DNA of 64,000 nucleotides from Nioella aestuarii (GTDB lineage Bacteria > Pseudomonadota > Alphaproteobacteria > Rhodobacterales > Rhodobacteraceae), in NCBI RefSeq assembly GCF_050896395.1, contig NZ_JBPBBA010000004.1, positions 131,349 through 195,348 on the forward strand, given 5' to 3'. Shown here one piece after another: positions 8,904 to 17,797 of this stretch. The notes below the pieces were generated by a model. The model was not told where the DNA came from, ran no database searches, and worked only from the letters and a program-made list of their open reading frames with translations. Each line of letters opens with the position of its first letter. The first letter of the stretch is position 1. The position numbers and the translations under genes were made by a program.

Positions 8904-8944
8904 TCCCCTGCGTGGGGCTGGCACAGTCGGGCTGAGGGGCTGCC

Positions 8945-9454
8945 ATGTTTGACATTGGCATGTGGGAACTGATGGTCGTGGGCATCGTGGCGTTGATCGT
9001 CGTGGGCCCCAAGGATCTTCCCAAGATGTTCAGAACGCTCGGTCAGGTGACCGGGCGCATTCGCGGTATGGCGAGAGAGTTCCAAACCACGATGAACGCG
9101 GCGGCCAGCGAAACTGGCCTCGATGAAATGGCCAAGGATCTCAAGAAGGCAACCGATATCACCCGCGATCTGCGCAAGGTCACCAGCCCGCGCAAGATGG
9201 GGATGGAGGCGATGAGAAAGGCCGCAGGATCTGCGCTGGACGGAGATGATGCGTCAGAGCCTGAACGGCCCCTCACCGAGACCGAAAAACTGGCGCAACA
9301 GCGTCATAAGCAGGCCGAGGAACGCGTTGCTGCCGCGCAGGAACGCGCGGCCGCCCGCGCGAGCGCTGCGGTAGAGGCGGCAGAGGATGCTGCTGCCGTT
9401 GCACAAGATGATCTGCCACGGGCAGAGCCCCGCACCGGAACCGCCGACACATGA
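8945..9454 (+). CDS. tatB: Sec-independent translocase TatB
   Basis: Subunit that forms the Tat substrate receptor with TatC. The 169-residue protein has the N-terminal membrane helix (MWELMVVGIVALIVVGPKDLP), the conserved GPKDLP turn, an amphipathic helix, and a long Ala/Glu-rich coiled tail typical of TatB. It overlaps tatC by 4 nt (ATGA), indicating translational coupling. Confidence 0.95.
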   Translation: MFDIGMWELMVVGIVALIVVGPKDLPKMFRTLGQVTGRIRGMAREFQTTMNAAASETGLDEMAKDLKKATDITRDLRKVTSPRKMGMEAMRKAAGSALDGDDASEPERPLTETEKLAQQRHKQAEERVAAAQERAAARASAAVEAAEDAAAVAQDDLPRAEPRTGTADT

Positions 9455-10368
9455 AAAAAGATGAGATCGAAGACAGCTCCGCCCCGCTAATCGAGCATCT
9501 GGCAGAGCTTCGGACCCGGCTGATCTGGTCGGTGCTGGCCTTCGTCATTGCTATGGTGGCCTGTTTCACTGTGGCCGAACCGATCCTCGAGTTCCTGTTC
9601 CAGCCCATCCGGACGATCCTCTTGGAACGGGGTGAAGACCCACGCTTGATCTTCACCGCCCCACAAGAGAAGTTCTTTACCCTGATCCGGGTATCGGTGG
9701 TCATGGGCTTCGGCTTGGCCTTCCCGGTTATTGCTTACCAGATGTGGCGTTTCGTGGCGCCGGGGCTGTACAAGACCGAAAAGAACGCTTTCCTGCCCTT
9801 CCTGATCGCCTCGCCGCTGCTGTTCCTGGCCGGTGCTGCATTCGCCCATTTCGTGGTGACGCCGCTGGCGATGCGGTTCTTTATCGGGTTTTCCGATGTG
9901 ATCCCGGCTCTTACGTCGCTGATCACCGGCATGGAGTCCGGTGTTGAACCCGGCACCAATGATGAGCTTCAGACCGTCTTCCTTGGCTCGGTGAAGGAGT
10001 CACTGGATCTGGAACTCAAGTTCATCTTCGCTTTTGGCATCTGCTTCCAGTTGCCGGTTCTGTTGACCCTGATGGGCAAGGCCGGGCTGGTCTCTGCCGA
10101 GGGGTTGGGGAATGTCCGCAAATACGCCGTAGTTGGCATTCTGGTGCTGGCCGCCCTCGTGACGCCGCCCGACGTGATCACACAGCTGATCCTTTTCGTT
10201 GTGGTCTATGGCCTATACGAAATTTCGATCCAGTTGGTCAGGCTGGTAGAGCGCAAGCGCGAGAAAGAGCTTCGCGAGAGCGGGTATTATGACGATGAGG
10301 ATGACTCTTCGGCTGAAGAAGAGCCTGAAACCCCGGCTGAGTCTGAGGCCGAGGACCCCGCGAAATGA
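9451..10368 (+). CDS. tatC: Sec-independent translocase TatC
   Basis: Multispanning core of the Tat translocase that reads the twin-arginine signal. It has 305 residues with the N-terminal signature HLAELRTRL, the first cytosolic loop motif FTAPQEKFF, the conserved MWRFVAPGLYKTEK segment, and about six membrane helices. The C-terminal tail (about 265-305) is unusually acidic and hydrophilic (DDEDDSSAEEEPETP). It overlaps the DUF815 gene by 4 nt. Confidence 0.96.
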   Translation: MKKDEIEDSSAPLIEHLAELRTRLIWSVLAFVIAMVACFTVAEPILEFLFQPIRTILLERGEDPRLIFTAPQEKFFTLIRVSVVMGFGLAFPVIAYQMWRFVAPGLYKTEKNAFLPFLIASPLLFLAGAAFAHFVVTPLAMRFFIGFSDVIPALTSLITGMESGVEPGTNDELQTVFLGSVKESLDLELKFIFAFGICFQLPVLLTLMGKAGLVSAEGLGNVRKYAVVGILVLAALVTPPDVITQLILFVVVYGLYEISIQLVRLVERKREKELRESGYYDDEDDSSAEEEPETPAESEAEDPAK

Positions 10369-11207
10369 GTGAAAACGGTGACCTGAAGCGGATCGCCGAG
10401 GCCCTTGAACGTCTGCGCCCCGCGCCGGCTGCGGAACCGGACTGGTCCGCAGCCACAGCCTTTGTCTGGCATGCGGACCCGGACCGGCTGGATCCAGTGG
10501 CCCAGGTCAACCGCGTTGACTTGTCTTTGCTTCTTGGGATCAACCGGGCGCGTGATATCCTGATGGAGAACACCCGCCAGTTCGCCGATGGACTGCCTGC
10601 CAACAACGCTCTTTTGTGGGGATCGCGAGGGATGGGAAAATCCTCTCTCGTCAAGGCAGTGCATGGCGCGATTGAAGCAGATTTCCCTGAACTGAAACTG
10701 GTTGAGGTTCAACGCGAAGACCTGCCCTCTATCGGGCGGCTTCTTTCCATTCTGCGCAAGGCGCCGGTGCGGATTATCCTCTTCTGCGATGATCTTAGCT
10801 TCAGCCATGACGATCAGCACTACAAATCGCTCAAGGCGGTGCTGGATGGCGGGGTTGAAGGCCGTCCGGACAACGTGCTGTTCTACGCCACCTCGAACCG
10901 CCGCCACCTGATGCCGCGCGACATGATCGAAAATGAACGCTCCAGCGCGATCAATCCGTCGGAAGCGGTTGAGGAAAAGGTGTCCCTGTCGGATCGCTTC
11001 GGTCTTTGGCTTGGCTTCCACCCGTGCGATCAGGACGCGTATCTGGCGATGATCCGGGGCTATTGCGATGCCTTTGGCGTGCAGATCGACGACGCCACGA
11101 TGCGGGCCGAGGCCATTGAATGGCAGGCAACGCGCGGGGCGCGATCGGGCCGGGTGGCTTGGCAGTATTTCACCGATCTGGCGGGGCGTAAGGGCGTTAA
11201 AGTTTGA
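10365..11207 (+). CDS. DUF815 family AAA-type ATPase
   Basis: Cytoplasmic P-loop ATPase of the DUF815 family, 280 residues. Walker A is WGSRGMGKSS (about 85-94), a Walker-B-like ILFCDDLSF follows, then an ATSNRRHL sensor-1-like segment and an Arg-rich C-terminus. The family is widely conserved in alphaproteobacteria but its client is unknown. The 4-nt overlap with tatC implies co-expression with the Tat system, not necessarily a Tat function. It ends at a bidirectional terminator at 11232-11258. Confidence 0.9.
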   Translation: MSENGDLKRIAEALERLRPAPAAEPDWSAATAFVWHADPDRLDPVAQVNRVDLSLLLGINRARDILMENTRQFADGLPANNALLWGSRGMGKSSLVKAVHGAIEADFPELKLVEVQREDLPSIGRLLSILRKAPVRIILFCDDLSFSHDDQHYKSLKAVLDGGVEGRPDNVLFYATSNRRHLMPRDMIENERSSAINPSEAVEEKVSLSDRFGLWLGFHPCDQDAYLAMIRGYCDAFGVQIDDATMRAEAIEWQATRGARSGRVAWQYFTDLAGRKGVKV

Positions 11208-11231
11208 CGCCAACCGCTTGACTGGGAAAAG

Positions 11232-11258
11232 AAAAGGGCGCCTCTGGGACGCCCTTTT
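11232..11258. terminator. Bidirectional terminator between tatABC-DUF815 and the nlpD-like gene
   Basis: Perfect 9-bp stem AAAAGGGCG / CGCCCTTTT with a 9-nt loop, T-rich on both strands. It lies between convergent genes that end at 11207 (+) and 11262 (-), so it can stop transcription from both sides. Confidence 0.8.
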
Positions 11259-11261
11259 TCG

Positions 11262-12392
11262 TTATTCTATGTAGGGCGTCGGATCGACGGATTCAAAGCC
11301 TTGCCGCACCTCGAAATGCAGGAAAGCCGGGTCGCCCTCACCCACATCAGCGATGGTCTGCCCGCGCGAGACGGTATCGCCGCGCTCCACCCGAATATTA
11401 TCGATATTGGCGTATACCGTCAGCAGGTTGCCAGGGTGGCGCAGCACCAGGATCGGCACCTGATCGGTGTCGCGAGTGATGGCCGCCACTTCACCCGCTG
11501 CCGCTGCACGAACCGGCGTACCGGCTGAGGCCGAGAGGTCGATACCTTCGTTCCGGGCGCTGTAGGGGCGCAGGATCTGGCCGGGCACTGGGCGCTGCAT
11601 CTGCGGTTCCGAGTTTGCAGCAGCCGTTTCTTCCGGCGTCGGGGTCGGGTCGTCCAAGGCTGGGGCCTCGGGCAGTTCAGCCGTTGTGATGTTCTCGGGC
11701 AGCGGGTCCGAGGCAGAGGGCGGCACAGGGGTCACTGACTCACCCGGCGAGTTGCCGTCAGGCGAGGACGATGCAGCTTCCAGCACGATCGGGATGATCA
11801 GGAATTGCCCCTCGCGCACGGTCAGCTCTGGTCCAAGCCCGTTCCATTCCGCCAAGGCGCGCACAGAGACGCCATACAGGCGCGAAACGGAGTAGGCGGT
11901 CTCACCCCGTGCGACACGGTGGCGGACCGGTTCGGCCCCGCCTTGCACCTGTAGAACCGGCGCGGTGGACACGGCAGGCGCATCCGCATCGGCACGGTCA
12001 ATTGCCGCCGACGCGATCGAGGTGATGTCAGTCGTGCTGGCCGACGCCCCCGGCGGGGTGATCCGGCGGGGCAGGGCCAACACCTCGCCTTCGCGCAGCG
12101 GATCAGCTTCGTTTCTACCGTTAAAGCTTGCCAATTCGGCGGCATCCATGCCGATCCGGCTGGCGACGGTGCTTAGGCTGTCCCCTCGGTTGGCAACCAC
12201 CACCTGATAGGTGGGATAGGTGATCAGCCCGAACTGGTCGGGCTCGGGACGGCTGGCGGTGGCGGCCTCGGTGGCGGGTGTGGCCGCCGTGATCCCGTTG
12301 TTGCGGAAATCGAAGTCGAAGCCGCCGGGCGTGTTACATGCCGCCAAGAGCGGCAGGGTCAGGCCAAGGGCGATCTGCGGAAATCTTTTCAT
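11262..12392 (-). CDS. NlpD-like lipoprotein: two LysM repeats plus degenerate LytM (M23) domain
   Basis: Cell-envelope lipoprotein, 376 residues from the ATG at 12392. A signal with lipobox LLAAC is followed by two LysM domains (YQVVVANRGDSLSTVASRIG and HRVARGETAYSVSRLYGV) that bind peptidoglycan, an acidic linker, and a C-terminal M23/LytM domain. The zinc ligands of active M23 peptidases are incomplete. The HxGxD motif reads NEGID and the HxH motif reads FLHFE. This matches NlpD/EnvC-type activators, which stimulate division amidases without cutting peptidoglycan themselves. Order nlpD-pcm-surE is the classic alphaproteobacterial cluster. An in-frame ATG at 12458 would put the lipobox too far inside, so I reject it. 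Confidence 0.9.
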   Translation of the reverse strand: MKRFPQIALGLTLPLLAACNTPGGFDFDFRNNGITAATPATEAATASRPEPDQFGLITYPTYQVVVANRGDSLSTVASRIGMDAAELASFNGRNEADPLREGEVLALPRRITPPGASASTTDITSIASAAIDRADADAPAVSTAPVLQVQGGAEPVRHRVARGETAYSVSRLYGVSVRALAEWNGLGPELTVREGQFLIIPIVLEAASSSPDGNSPGESVTPVPPSASDPLPENITTAELPEAPALDDPTPTPEETAAANSEPQMQRPVPGQILRPYSARNEGIDLSASAGTPVRAAAAGEVAAITRDTDQVPILVLRHPGNLLTVYANIDNIRVERGDTVSRGQTIADVGEGDPAFLHFEVRQGFESVDPTPYIE

Positions 12393-12522
12393 CGGCTCTG
12401 CAACCTCAATTCTATCTGAAACTATGGCCCCCTTGGAAACGGGGTCTTGCCGCAGCAAAAGCCCTGCGGGTTTCGCAGGGTTTTACACGCGAATCGCCGT
12501 AGGTTTCCAGCCCATAGGCGGT

Positions 12523-13164
12523 TTAGTCCTGGGCCATGCCCTCGATCAGCGGAACGAAGCGCACCGGGCAGAGCTCATCATAGTGCAGGCCCTGCGCTGT
12601 TTTGGTGACTTTGATCAGGCTTTGTACCGCGTCCGACTGGCCGACCGGCAGCACCATGATGCCGCCCTCTTTCAGTTGTGCCAGCAGCGGCCCCGGCGGG
12701 TCCTCGGCCGCGGCGGTCACGATGATCCGGTCAAAGGGTGCCTGTTCGGGAAGCCCGAAGCTGCCATCGCCGGTGATCACGGTGATGTTGTGCAAGCCCA
12801 GGGAATGAAACAGCTTTTCTGAATCGCGCGTCAGGCGGCGGTGACGGTCAACAGTATAAACGCGCCGCGCCAGATGGCTGAGGATCGCGGCCTGATAGCC
12901 AGACCCGGTTCCGACCTCCAACACCTTGTCGCGCGGCTCCACCTTCAGCGCCTGTGTCATCATCCCAACAACAGAGGGTTGGCTGATTGTCTGGCCGGAA
13001 CTGATCGGCAGGGGCATGTCGTCATAGGCGCGATCTTCGAAATGTCCTTTAACGAACAATCCGCGGTCGACCTTCTCCATAGCTCCGAGCGTGCGCGAAT
13101 CCGTGACCCCCTTCTGGCGAAGGTGGAACAGGAACTGCATCTTTTGCTCGGCATCCCAGGTCAT
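12523..13164 (-). CDS. pcm: Protein-L-isoaspartate O-methyltransferase
   Basis: Repairs proteins by methylating L-isoaspartyl residues using S-adenosylmethionine. The 213-residue sequence contains the SAM motif VLEVGTGSGYQAA, post-I DRH and the substrate region LPISSGQTISQP, all hallmarks of PCMT. It overlaps surE by 4 nt, so the two are translated together; this pair is widely conserved. Confidence 0.95.
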   Translation of the reverse strand: MTWDAEQKMQFLFHLRQKGVTDSRTLGAMEKVDRGLFVKGHFEDRAYDDMPLPISSGQTISQPSVVGMMTQALKVEPRDKVLEVGTGSGYQAAILSHLARRVYTVDRHRRLTRDSEKLFHSLGLHNITVITGDGSFGLPEQAPFDRIIVTAAAEDPPGPLLAQLKEGGIMVLPVGQSDAVQSLIKVTKTAQGLHYDELCPVRFVPLIEGMAQD

Positions 13165-13946
13165 TCAAGTCGCGCTTTCAGATCGGCCAGAACGTCATGG
13201 GCGGTCAGGTCCGCGCGCAGCGGCGTGACCGAGATGAACCCGTCCAGATTGGCCTGCGCGTCGCTGTCAGGCGCGGTCGGGTTGTGCTGGCTGCCGCCGG
13301 TGATCCACAGGAAACGGCGGCCATTAGGCGCGGTGTGCGGCTGTGCGGAAAAATGCGTACCCCGACGAAACCCCTGACGAACCACGCGGCGGCCTTTGAC
13401 CTGGCTGCCAGGCAGGGGTGGGAAATTCACGTTGTAGAACGTGCGATAGTCCTCTTCGTCCCAGTGGCCGTGATCCAACAGCGCGCGAATGGTCTCGGCG
13501 CCGTGCTGCAAGGCCGCTTCGAACGGGTCATCAAGCTGCAGGTTTTCAGGCCCGAAATACTGCGATAGCGCAATGGACGGAACGCCTTGCAGGGCCGCTT
13601 CCATCGCCGCACCAATGGTGCCGGAATAAAGCACGTTCTCGGCGGAATTGTTGCCCCGGTTAACGCCCGATAGCACCAGATCGGGGCGGCTGTCCTTCAT
13701 CACGTCATGAAGGCCCGCCAAGACGCAATCGGCCGGTGTTCCTTCTGCCGCGTAGCGATTGACCCCGAGGCGGGAAATCATCGTGGGGTGCACATAGCTG
13801 ATGCAATGGCCAACGCCCGATTGCTCGAAGGCAGGCGCCACGATCCAGACCTCACCATCCGGGCCTGCGATCTCGCGTGCGATGGTTTCCATCACCTTTA
13901 GGCCCGGGGCGTTGATGCCGTCGTCGTTGGTGATGAGAATGTGCAT
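13161..13946 (-). CDS. surE: 5'/3'-nucleotidase SurE
   Basis: Metal-dependent nucleotidase acting on nucleoside monophosphates, implicated in stationary-phase survival. The 261-residue protein begins with the metal motif MHILITNDDGINAPG, continues with SGVNRGNNSAENVLYSGT, and has the usual SurE length. It overlaps pcm by 4 nt. Confidence 0.96.
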   Translation of the reverse strand: MHILITNDDGINAPGLKVMETIAREIAGPDGEVWIVAPAFEQSGVGHCISYVHPTMISRLGVNRYAAEGTPADCVLAGLHDVMKDSRPDLVLSGVNRGNNSAENVLYSGTIGAAMEAALQGVPSIALSQYFGPENLQLDDPFEAALQHGAETIRALLDHGHWDEEDYRTFYNVNFPPLPGSQVKGRRVVRQGFRRGTHFSAQPHTAPNGRRFLWITGGSQHNPTAPDSDAQANLDGFISVTPLRADLTAHDVLADLKARLE

Positions 13947-14021
13947 GGACCCGCCCTGAAAAACCTGCCTATACGCCCTGTTAGCTGAGGGGGCAGGCCC
14001 GGTAAAGGGGCGAGAGATCAG

Positions 14022-14783
14022 TCAGCCTTCCGAGCGGACCTGCCGGATCATCGCCAATAGCAGGCCGGCAAGGGCCAATACGATTGCACCGGTAAAGACA
14101 ACATCACCTTGCGGACTTGTCGCATTGGATATCGCCGTGCCTATGAGCGCCCAAGCCAGAGCAACATAGTAGGTGATCGGAGGATGCCGCGTCGCAAGCG
14201 TTCCGCCGATAAGAATGACGACCCCGAGCCCAAGATAGCTGGCCGTGTCCGGGGTGATAACAGAATAACCGGCAAGGCTGGTTGCGCCTGCAACACTGGC
14301 AGCAGCCGTCAGCCATCCTGCATATAACCCTACGGGACCAGCGGTAAGCCAACCGTCGCGGGATTTCGGCGCACGCAACATTGCGACAACCGCGCCTACA
14401 AGCATCACGAAGATGAAGAGCGTTGCCATGATCGGGCTGGTCAAGGCAACGCCGATCCAGCCCGTGCCAATGGCGAGCGACAGGAAGAGAGGCCAGCGCA
14501 TTGCGTCCCATCCCTCATCGGTGTCGCGCCTGATCAACCCAAAGCCAGCGTGCAATACCAGCCAGGCATAGATGACGCCCCAGATTGAGAACGCATAGCC
14601 AGCCGGTTGCAGCGGCTGTGGCAATGCATCGCGCGGGAAGTCTTCGGGGGACCACCCGGTGAAAGGCTCGCTCATTAGTGGGGCGACCGCAAAGGCGAGC
14701 GCCGCGCAGACCAGAAGTATCGCCTTCAGCCGAGCTGTGTCGGCGCGGTCTTCCGGGCCGGTCGGATCAGACAAGGGTGCCAT
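14022..14783 (-). CDS. TspO/MBR-like tryptophan-rich membrane protein
   Basis: Polytopic membrane protein, 253 residues from the ATG at 14783 (an in-frame ATG at 14864 lies deep inside serS and is unlikely). About eight hydrophobic segments are visible. The stretch PAGYAFSIWGVIYAWL resembles the conserved TspO/peripheral benzodiazepine receptor signature, but the protein is longer than TspO (~160 residues) and more like the TspO-related DUF family. It overlaps the 3' end of serS by 17 nt and is likely co-transcribed. Ligand unknown. Confidence 0.72.
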   Translation of the reverse strand: MAPLSDPTGPEDRADTARLKAILLVCAALAFAVAPLMSEPFTGWSPEDFPRDALPQPLQPAGYAFSIWGVIYAWLVLHAGFGLIRRDTDEGWDAMRWPLFLSLAIGTGWIGVALTSPIMATLFIFVMLVGAVVAMLRAPKSRDGWLTAGPVGLYAGWLTAAASVAGATSLAGYSVITPDTASYLGLGVVILIGGTLATRHPPITYYVALAWALIGTAISNATSPQGDVVFTGAIVLALAGLLLAMIRQVRSEG

Positions 14784-16059
14784 CCGCCGCCAGCCGGGTT
14801 TTGCCGCCCAGGTAGGGGTGCAGCGCCTCTGGCAGGTCAACGGAACCGTCCTCTTGCTGGCCATTCTCCAGAACAGCGATAAGGCAACGGCCCACGGCCA
14901 CGCCCGAGCCGTTCAGCGTGTGGACGAACTCCGGCTTGCCGCCGCCTGCGGGCCGGAACCGGGCATTCATCCGCCGCGCCTGGTAGTCGCCGCAGACGGA
15001 ACAGGAGCTGATCTCGCGATAGGTGTTCTGACCCGGCAGCCAGACCTCGATATCATGGGTTCGCCGTGCGCCTGCGCCCATGTCGCCGGTGCACAGCACC
15101 ACGGTGCGGTAGGGAAGCCCCAGCCGTTCAAGGATTCCTTGCGCGCAATCGGTCATCCTATCCAGCTCTGCGCGGGACAGATCGGGGTGCGTGACCGAGA
15201 CCATCTCCACCTTCTCGAACTGGTGCTGGCGCAGCATTCCCGCAGTGTCGCGGCCCGCGCTGCCGGCTTCCGATCGGAAGCAGAGCGAATGGGCGGTGTA
15301 GCGGCGGGGCAGGTAGCTTTCCTCGACGATGTGACCGGCAACGATATTGGTGAGCGGCACTTCGGAGGTTGGAATGAGCCACCAGCCTTCACGCGTCTGA
15401 TAGCTGTCCTCGCCGAATTTCGGCAGCTGGCCGGTGCCATACATGGTTTCCGACAGCACCAGAACGGGCGGGTTCACTTCCGTCAACCCGTTCTCAACCG
15501 TATGAATATCCAGCATAAACTGCGCCAGTGCCCGGTGGAGGCGCGCGACGCCCCCGGACAGCATCACGAAGCGGGAGCCAGAGAGCTTCGCCGCCGTCTC
15601 GAAATCCATGCCGTCCTGGGTGGCGGCCAATTCGTAATGCTCCTTGGGGTCGAACGTGAACTCCTTCGGCGTGCCCCAACGGCGGATCTCCACGTTGTCG
15701 GTCTCGTCCGCCCCGTCTGGCACATCATCATGGGGCAAGTTCGGCAGCGCCTCCAACAGCGCCTTCAACGCCGCGTCCTTGGCCTTGGCATCTTCATCCA
15801 GTCGCGCGATTTCGTCTTTCTTTTCAGCAACAAGCGCGCGCAGGCGTTCAAATTCCGCCTCATCGCCAGAGGCCTTGGCCCGGCCTACATCCTTGGACGC
15901 GGCGTTGCGTTCGGCCTGCGCGTTTTCGGCTGCGGAAATGCAGGCGCGGCGCTCTTCGTCGAGCGCCAGAATGGCGGGCGATTGCGCAGGCAGGCCGCGG
16001 CGGGCCATGGCGGCATCAAAGGCTGCGGGGTTGTCGCGGATGGCGCGGATATCGTGCAT
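14767..16059 (-). CDS. serS: Serine--tRNA ligase
   Basis: Class II aminoacyl-tRNA synthetase charging tRNA-Ser (and tRNA-Sec where present). The 430-residue protein has the N-terminal helical hairpin tRNA-binding arm (about 25-100) and a class II catalytic core with motif 2 (CFRSEAGSAGRDTAGMLRQH) and motif 3 near the C-terminus (NGSGVAVGR). Part of the tat-surE-pcm neighbourhood common in alphaproteobacteria. Confidence 0.97.
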   Translation of the reverse strand: MHDIRAIRDNPAAFDAAMARRGLPAQSPAILALDEERRACISAAENAQAERNAASKDVGRAKASGDEAEFERLRALVAEKKDEIARLDEDAKAKDAALKALLEALPNLPHDDVPDGADETDNVEIRRWGTPKEFTFDPKEHYELAATQDGMDFETAAKLSGSRFVMLSGGVARLHRALAQFMLDIHTVENGLTEVNPPVLVLSETMYGTGQLPKFGEDSYQTREGWWLIPTSEVPLTNIVAGHIVEESYLPRRYTAHSLCFRSEAGSAGRDTAGMLRQHQFEKVEMVSVTHPDLSRAELDRMTDCAQGILERLGLPYRTVVLCTGDMGAGARRTHDIEVWLPGQNTYREISSCSVCGDYQARRMNARFRPAGGGKPEFVHTLNGSGVAVGRCLIAVLENGQQEDGSVDLPEALHPYLGGKTRLAADGTLV

Positions 16060-16169
16060 TTTGGGCCTCTTTCGGCGGGCGTTTCGCAGGTTCTATGCCC
16101 GAAACCGGGGCGGGTTTGAACCCTGAAATGAGGGGGGCGCCACCCTCACACGCCCCCGCACAGACAGAA

Positions 16170-16202
16170 AGCCCCCCGCGCCGGGTCTGGCAGCGGGGGG
16201 CT
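16170..16202 (-). terminator. Strong G+C hairpin downstream of the S74-like gene
   Basis: Perfect 10-bp stem AGCCCCCCGC / GCGGGGGGCT with a 13-nt loop, about 20 nt beyond the stop of the minus-strand gene ending at 16223. The following T-run on that strand is short (TTTC), so termination efficiency is uncertain. Confidence 0.5.
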
Positions 16203-16222
16203 GTCGCAAAAATTTGGCCGGA

Positions 16223-16648
16223 TCAGGGGGCGACGATGGCGGGCTCGATACCCAGCATCGTGTAGTTCACCGCCAGATAACCGCCGGGCAGGGTGACCAC
16301 GGCCTCGGGCGTATGGGTCAGAACCTCTTGCGCCATCACACCGCGATGCACGGTGGGCGAGCCGACATAGCGGTATTCATAGAGCGTCAGCCCGTTGGCG
16401 GCGGTGCCCACTGGGGTGATATCGGTCTTGAGCCGCGCATCGCTGATGGCGACGGTCTGCCCGTCGCCCGCGTTGATCGCGAGCGCGAACATCACGAGGG
16501 CCAGCAGAGGCACAAGGATACCCCCGGCGCTGGAGGACGTGTCCTCGACAATCACCTGCGGTTCGAGCACCGGCTCGACATAGCCGCTGGCAGCCAGCGG
16601 ATTGGCCAGCGCGGCGGATAGGGCGGTTGCGGTCAGTAGCTTCTTCAT
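16223..16648 (-). CDS. Secreted protein with S74 (endosialidase-type) chaperone tail
   Basis: 141-residue protein from the ATG at 16648, with GGAGGG 4 nt upstream and an N-terminal signal peptide (MKKLLTATALSAALANPLAA). A hydrophobic segment (ILVPLLALVMFALAI) follows. The C-terminal half resembles the Peptidase_S74 intramolecular chaperone of phage tail spikes (SDARLKTDITPVG, LYEYRYVG, GVMAQEVL, YLAVNYTMLG). In phage fibres this domain folds the trimer and then cleaves itself off at a Ser within the SDxRLK motif, which is present. No fibre precedes it here, so it is a free-standing, exported chaperone-like protein of unknown role. A frame reaching 16927 is artefactual upstream of 16648. Confidence 0.75.
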   Translation of the reverse strand: MKKLLTATALSAALANPLAASGYVEPVLEPQVIVEDTSSSAGGILVPLLALVMFALAINAGDGQTVAISDARLKTDITPVGTAANGLTLYEYRYVGSPTVHRGVMAQEVLTHTPEAVVTLPGGYLAVNYTMLGIEPAIVAP

Positions 16649-17104
16649 GGTCCCTCCACATGATTGACTTGCACAAACATTAACGCGGGGATGCGGGCGG
16701 GCGAAGAGAATTCGTTGCGATGGTGGGGAGGAGGAGGCCCCCGCCTGCGCGGGGGTGACAGGGGGAACGCCCTCGACGACGCGCGCGGGTGTGAGCAGGC
16801 TACCTAGAAACGCTCCGGGGGAGCTGCGCCCACGACCGGGCGGAGCCCCGAGGCCGGGTAAGCCGCGGCATCGACGACGCGCGCGGGGGCGATGCTGCCT
16901 CTCTACGGTGCGCTTTATCCCGGCCAAGCCCGGATGACCTCAATCATCAGCGCAGGTGTCAGCCAAATCGCCTCCGCGTGGGGGCGCGTCGGCGATGGCG
17001 CGGCGGCTTCGCCTTTACTCCGCGCGGGGTGGGGATTGAGGGTGGTAGGGAGGGCAGTTTGGCCATCCTACGTTTGCTATCTAGTGATTGACTTCTGACA
17101 TCTG
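16649..17104. other. 456-bp G+C-rich non-coding segment with repeats
   Basis: No gene is supported. It contains the promoter region of the S74-like gene, a 17-bp direct repeat (16773-16789 and 16871-16887), a REP-like palindrome (16738-16755), and a 10-bp direct repeat TGATTGACTT at 16661-16670 and 17085-17094 near its two ends. It borders the low-G+C AAA/TOPRIM island. Confidence 0.45.
16738..16755. repeat. REP-like palindrome (PAQAG-type intergenic repeat)
   Basis: 7-bp stem CCCCCGC / GCGGGGG with a CTGC loop. Read on the minus strand it continues as a spurious VTPAQAG peptide, the well-known signature of dispersed G+C-rich intergenic repeats in many proteobacteria. Only one copy is visible in this window. 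Confidence 0.5.
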
Positions 17105-17767
17105 CTAGTGAACCCGCATCCGAATGCGACCCCAATCGTTCCTATACTGGTCTTTTGCAAGACGCATCGCCGCAGAAAAAACCTTACTCGAACAGTCAGA
17201 AATGTCCGCATTCGTCAATTCACGACACAGTGCCCTATAGTAAGCCTTACACGGTTCACGCTCACTCCTACCGTCTGTCCGAGGAATAACTATTTGGGTA
17301 GGAAGGTTAATTTGAAAATCACCGCAAACCCCACGCAAATGCTTAAGATATGCTTCTCGGTCCCGGCTAACCATTAGCACCAAAAAGCACTCAGGAGTGA
17401 ACGGAATGACAAGCTTGCTTTCTCCCTCAGAAAAATAGAAAGATACGTGCTCATTATTCGGATTGACTTGACGCTGCTCCTGCATCGTATCTTCGACATC
17501 ACCATCCATAAGTAGCGAGACCCTTGAAATAGTGTCATTCTGTGCTCTTAGTGCGCGAAACAAATCGATTGCAGACGTCCAGCTACCAGCACTTATTACC
17601 TTATACTTTGGGCGCTTTTCCGGAAGAAGATCAACGGCCGCACATTCAAATACAGCTTCAACGAAATCTCTTGCGGACGCATCTTCAACAACGAAAATCC
17701 GGTCTGTTGCCCGCTCTTCGCTGCCAGCCATCGCACCAAGAACAACAGATTTTTGTGGCCCGATCAC
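17105..17767 (-). pseudogene. TOPRIM (OLD/DUF4435-like) segment of an interrupted AAA-TOPRIM gene
   Basis: Downstream 220-residue part of a gene interrupted by a TGA at 17798-17800. From GTG 17767 it shows a TOPRIM-like pattern: FVVED with Glu28 as the first acid, SLLMDGD with Asp88 and Asp90, then PFTPECFL, resembling OLD-family or DUF4435 (PARIS AriB) nuclease domains. It lies in exactly the same frame as the ATPase segment upstream, separated by the TGA plus ten sense codons. No ribosome-binding site precedes the GTG, so independent translation is doubtful. Base composition is clearly lower in G+C than the neighbours, suggesting transfer. It may be a functional second cistron, a product of readthrough, or the dead 3' half of a broken gene. 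Confidence 0.65.
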
Positions 17768-17797
17768 GATCGAGTGAGATTCGGCATCTTTCTTGAG

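Noticed and set aside
14659..16119. 486-codon plus-strand frame over serS
   Set aside because: Antisense of a perfect serS; no motifs or ribosome-binding site.
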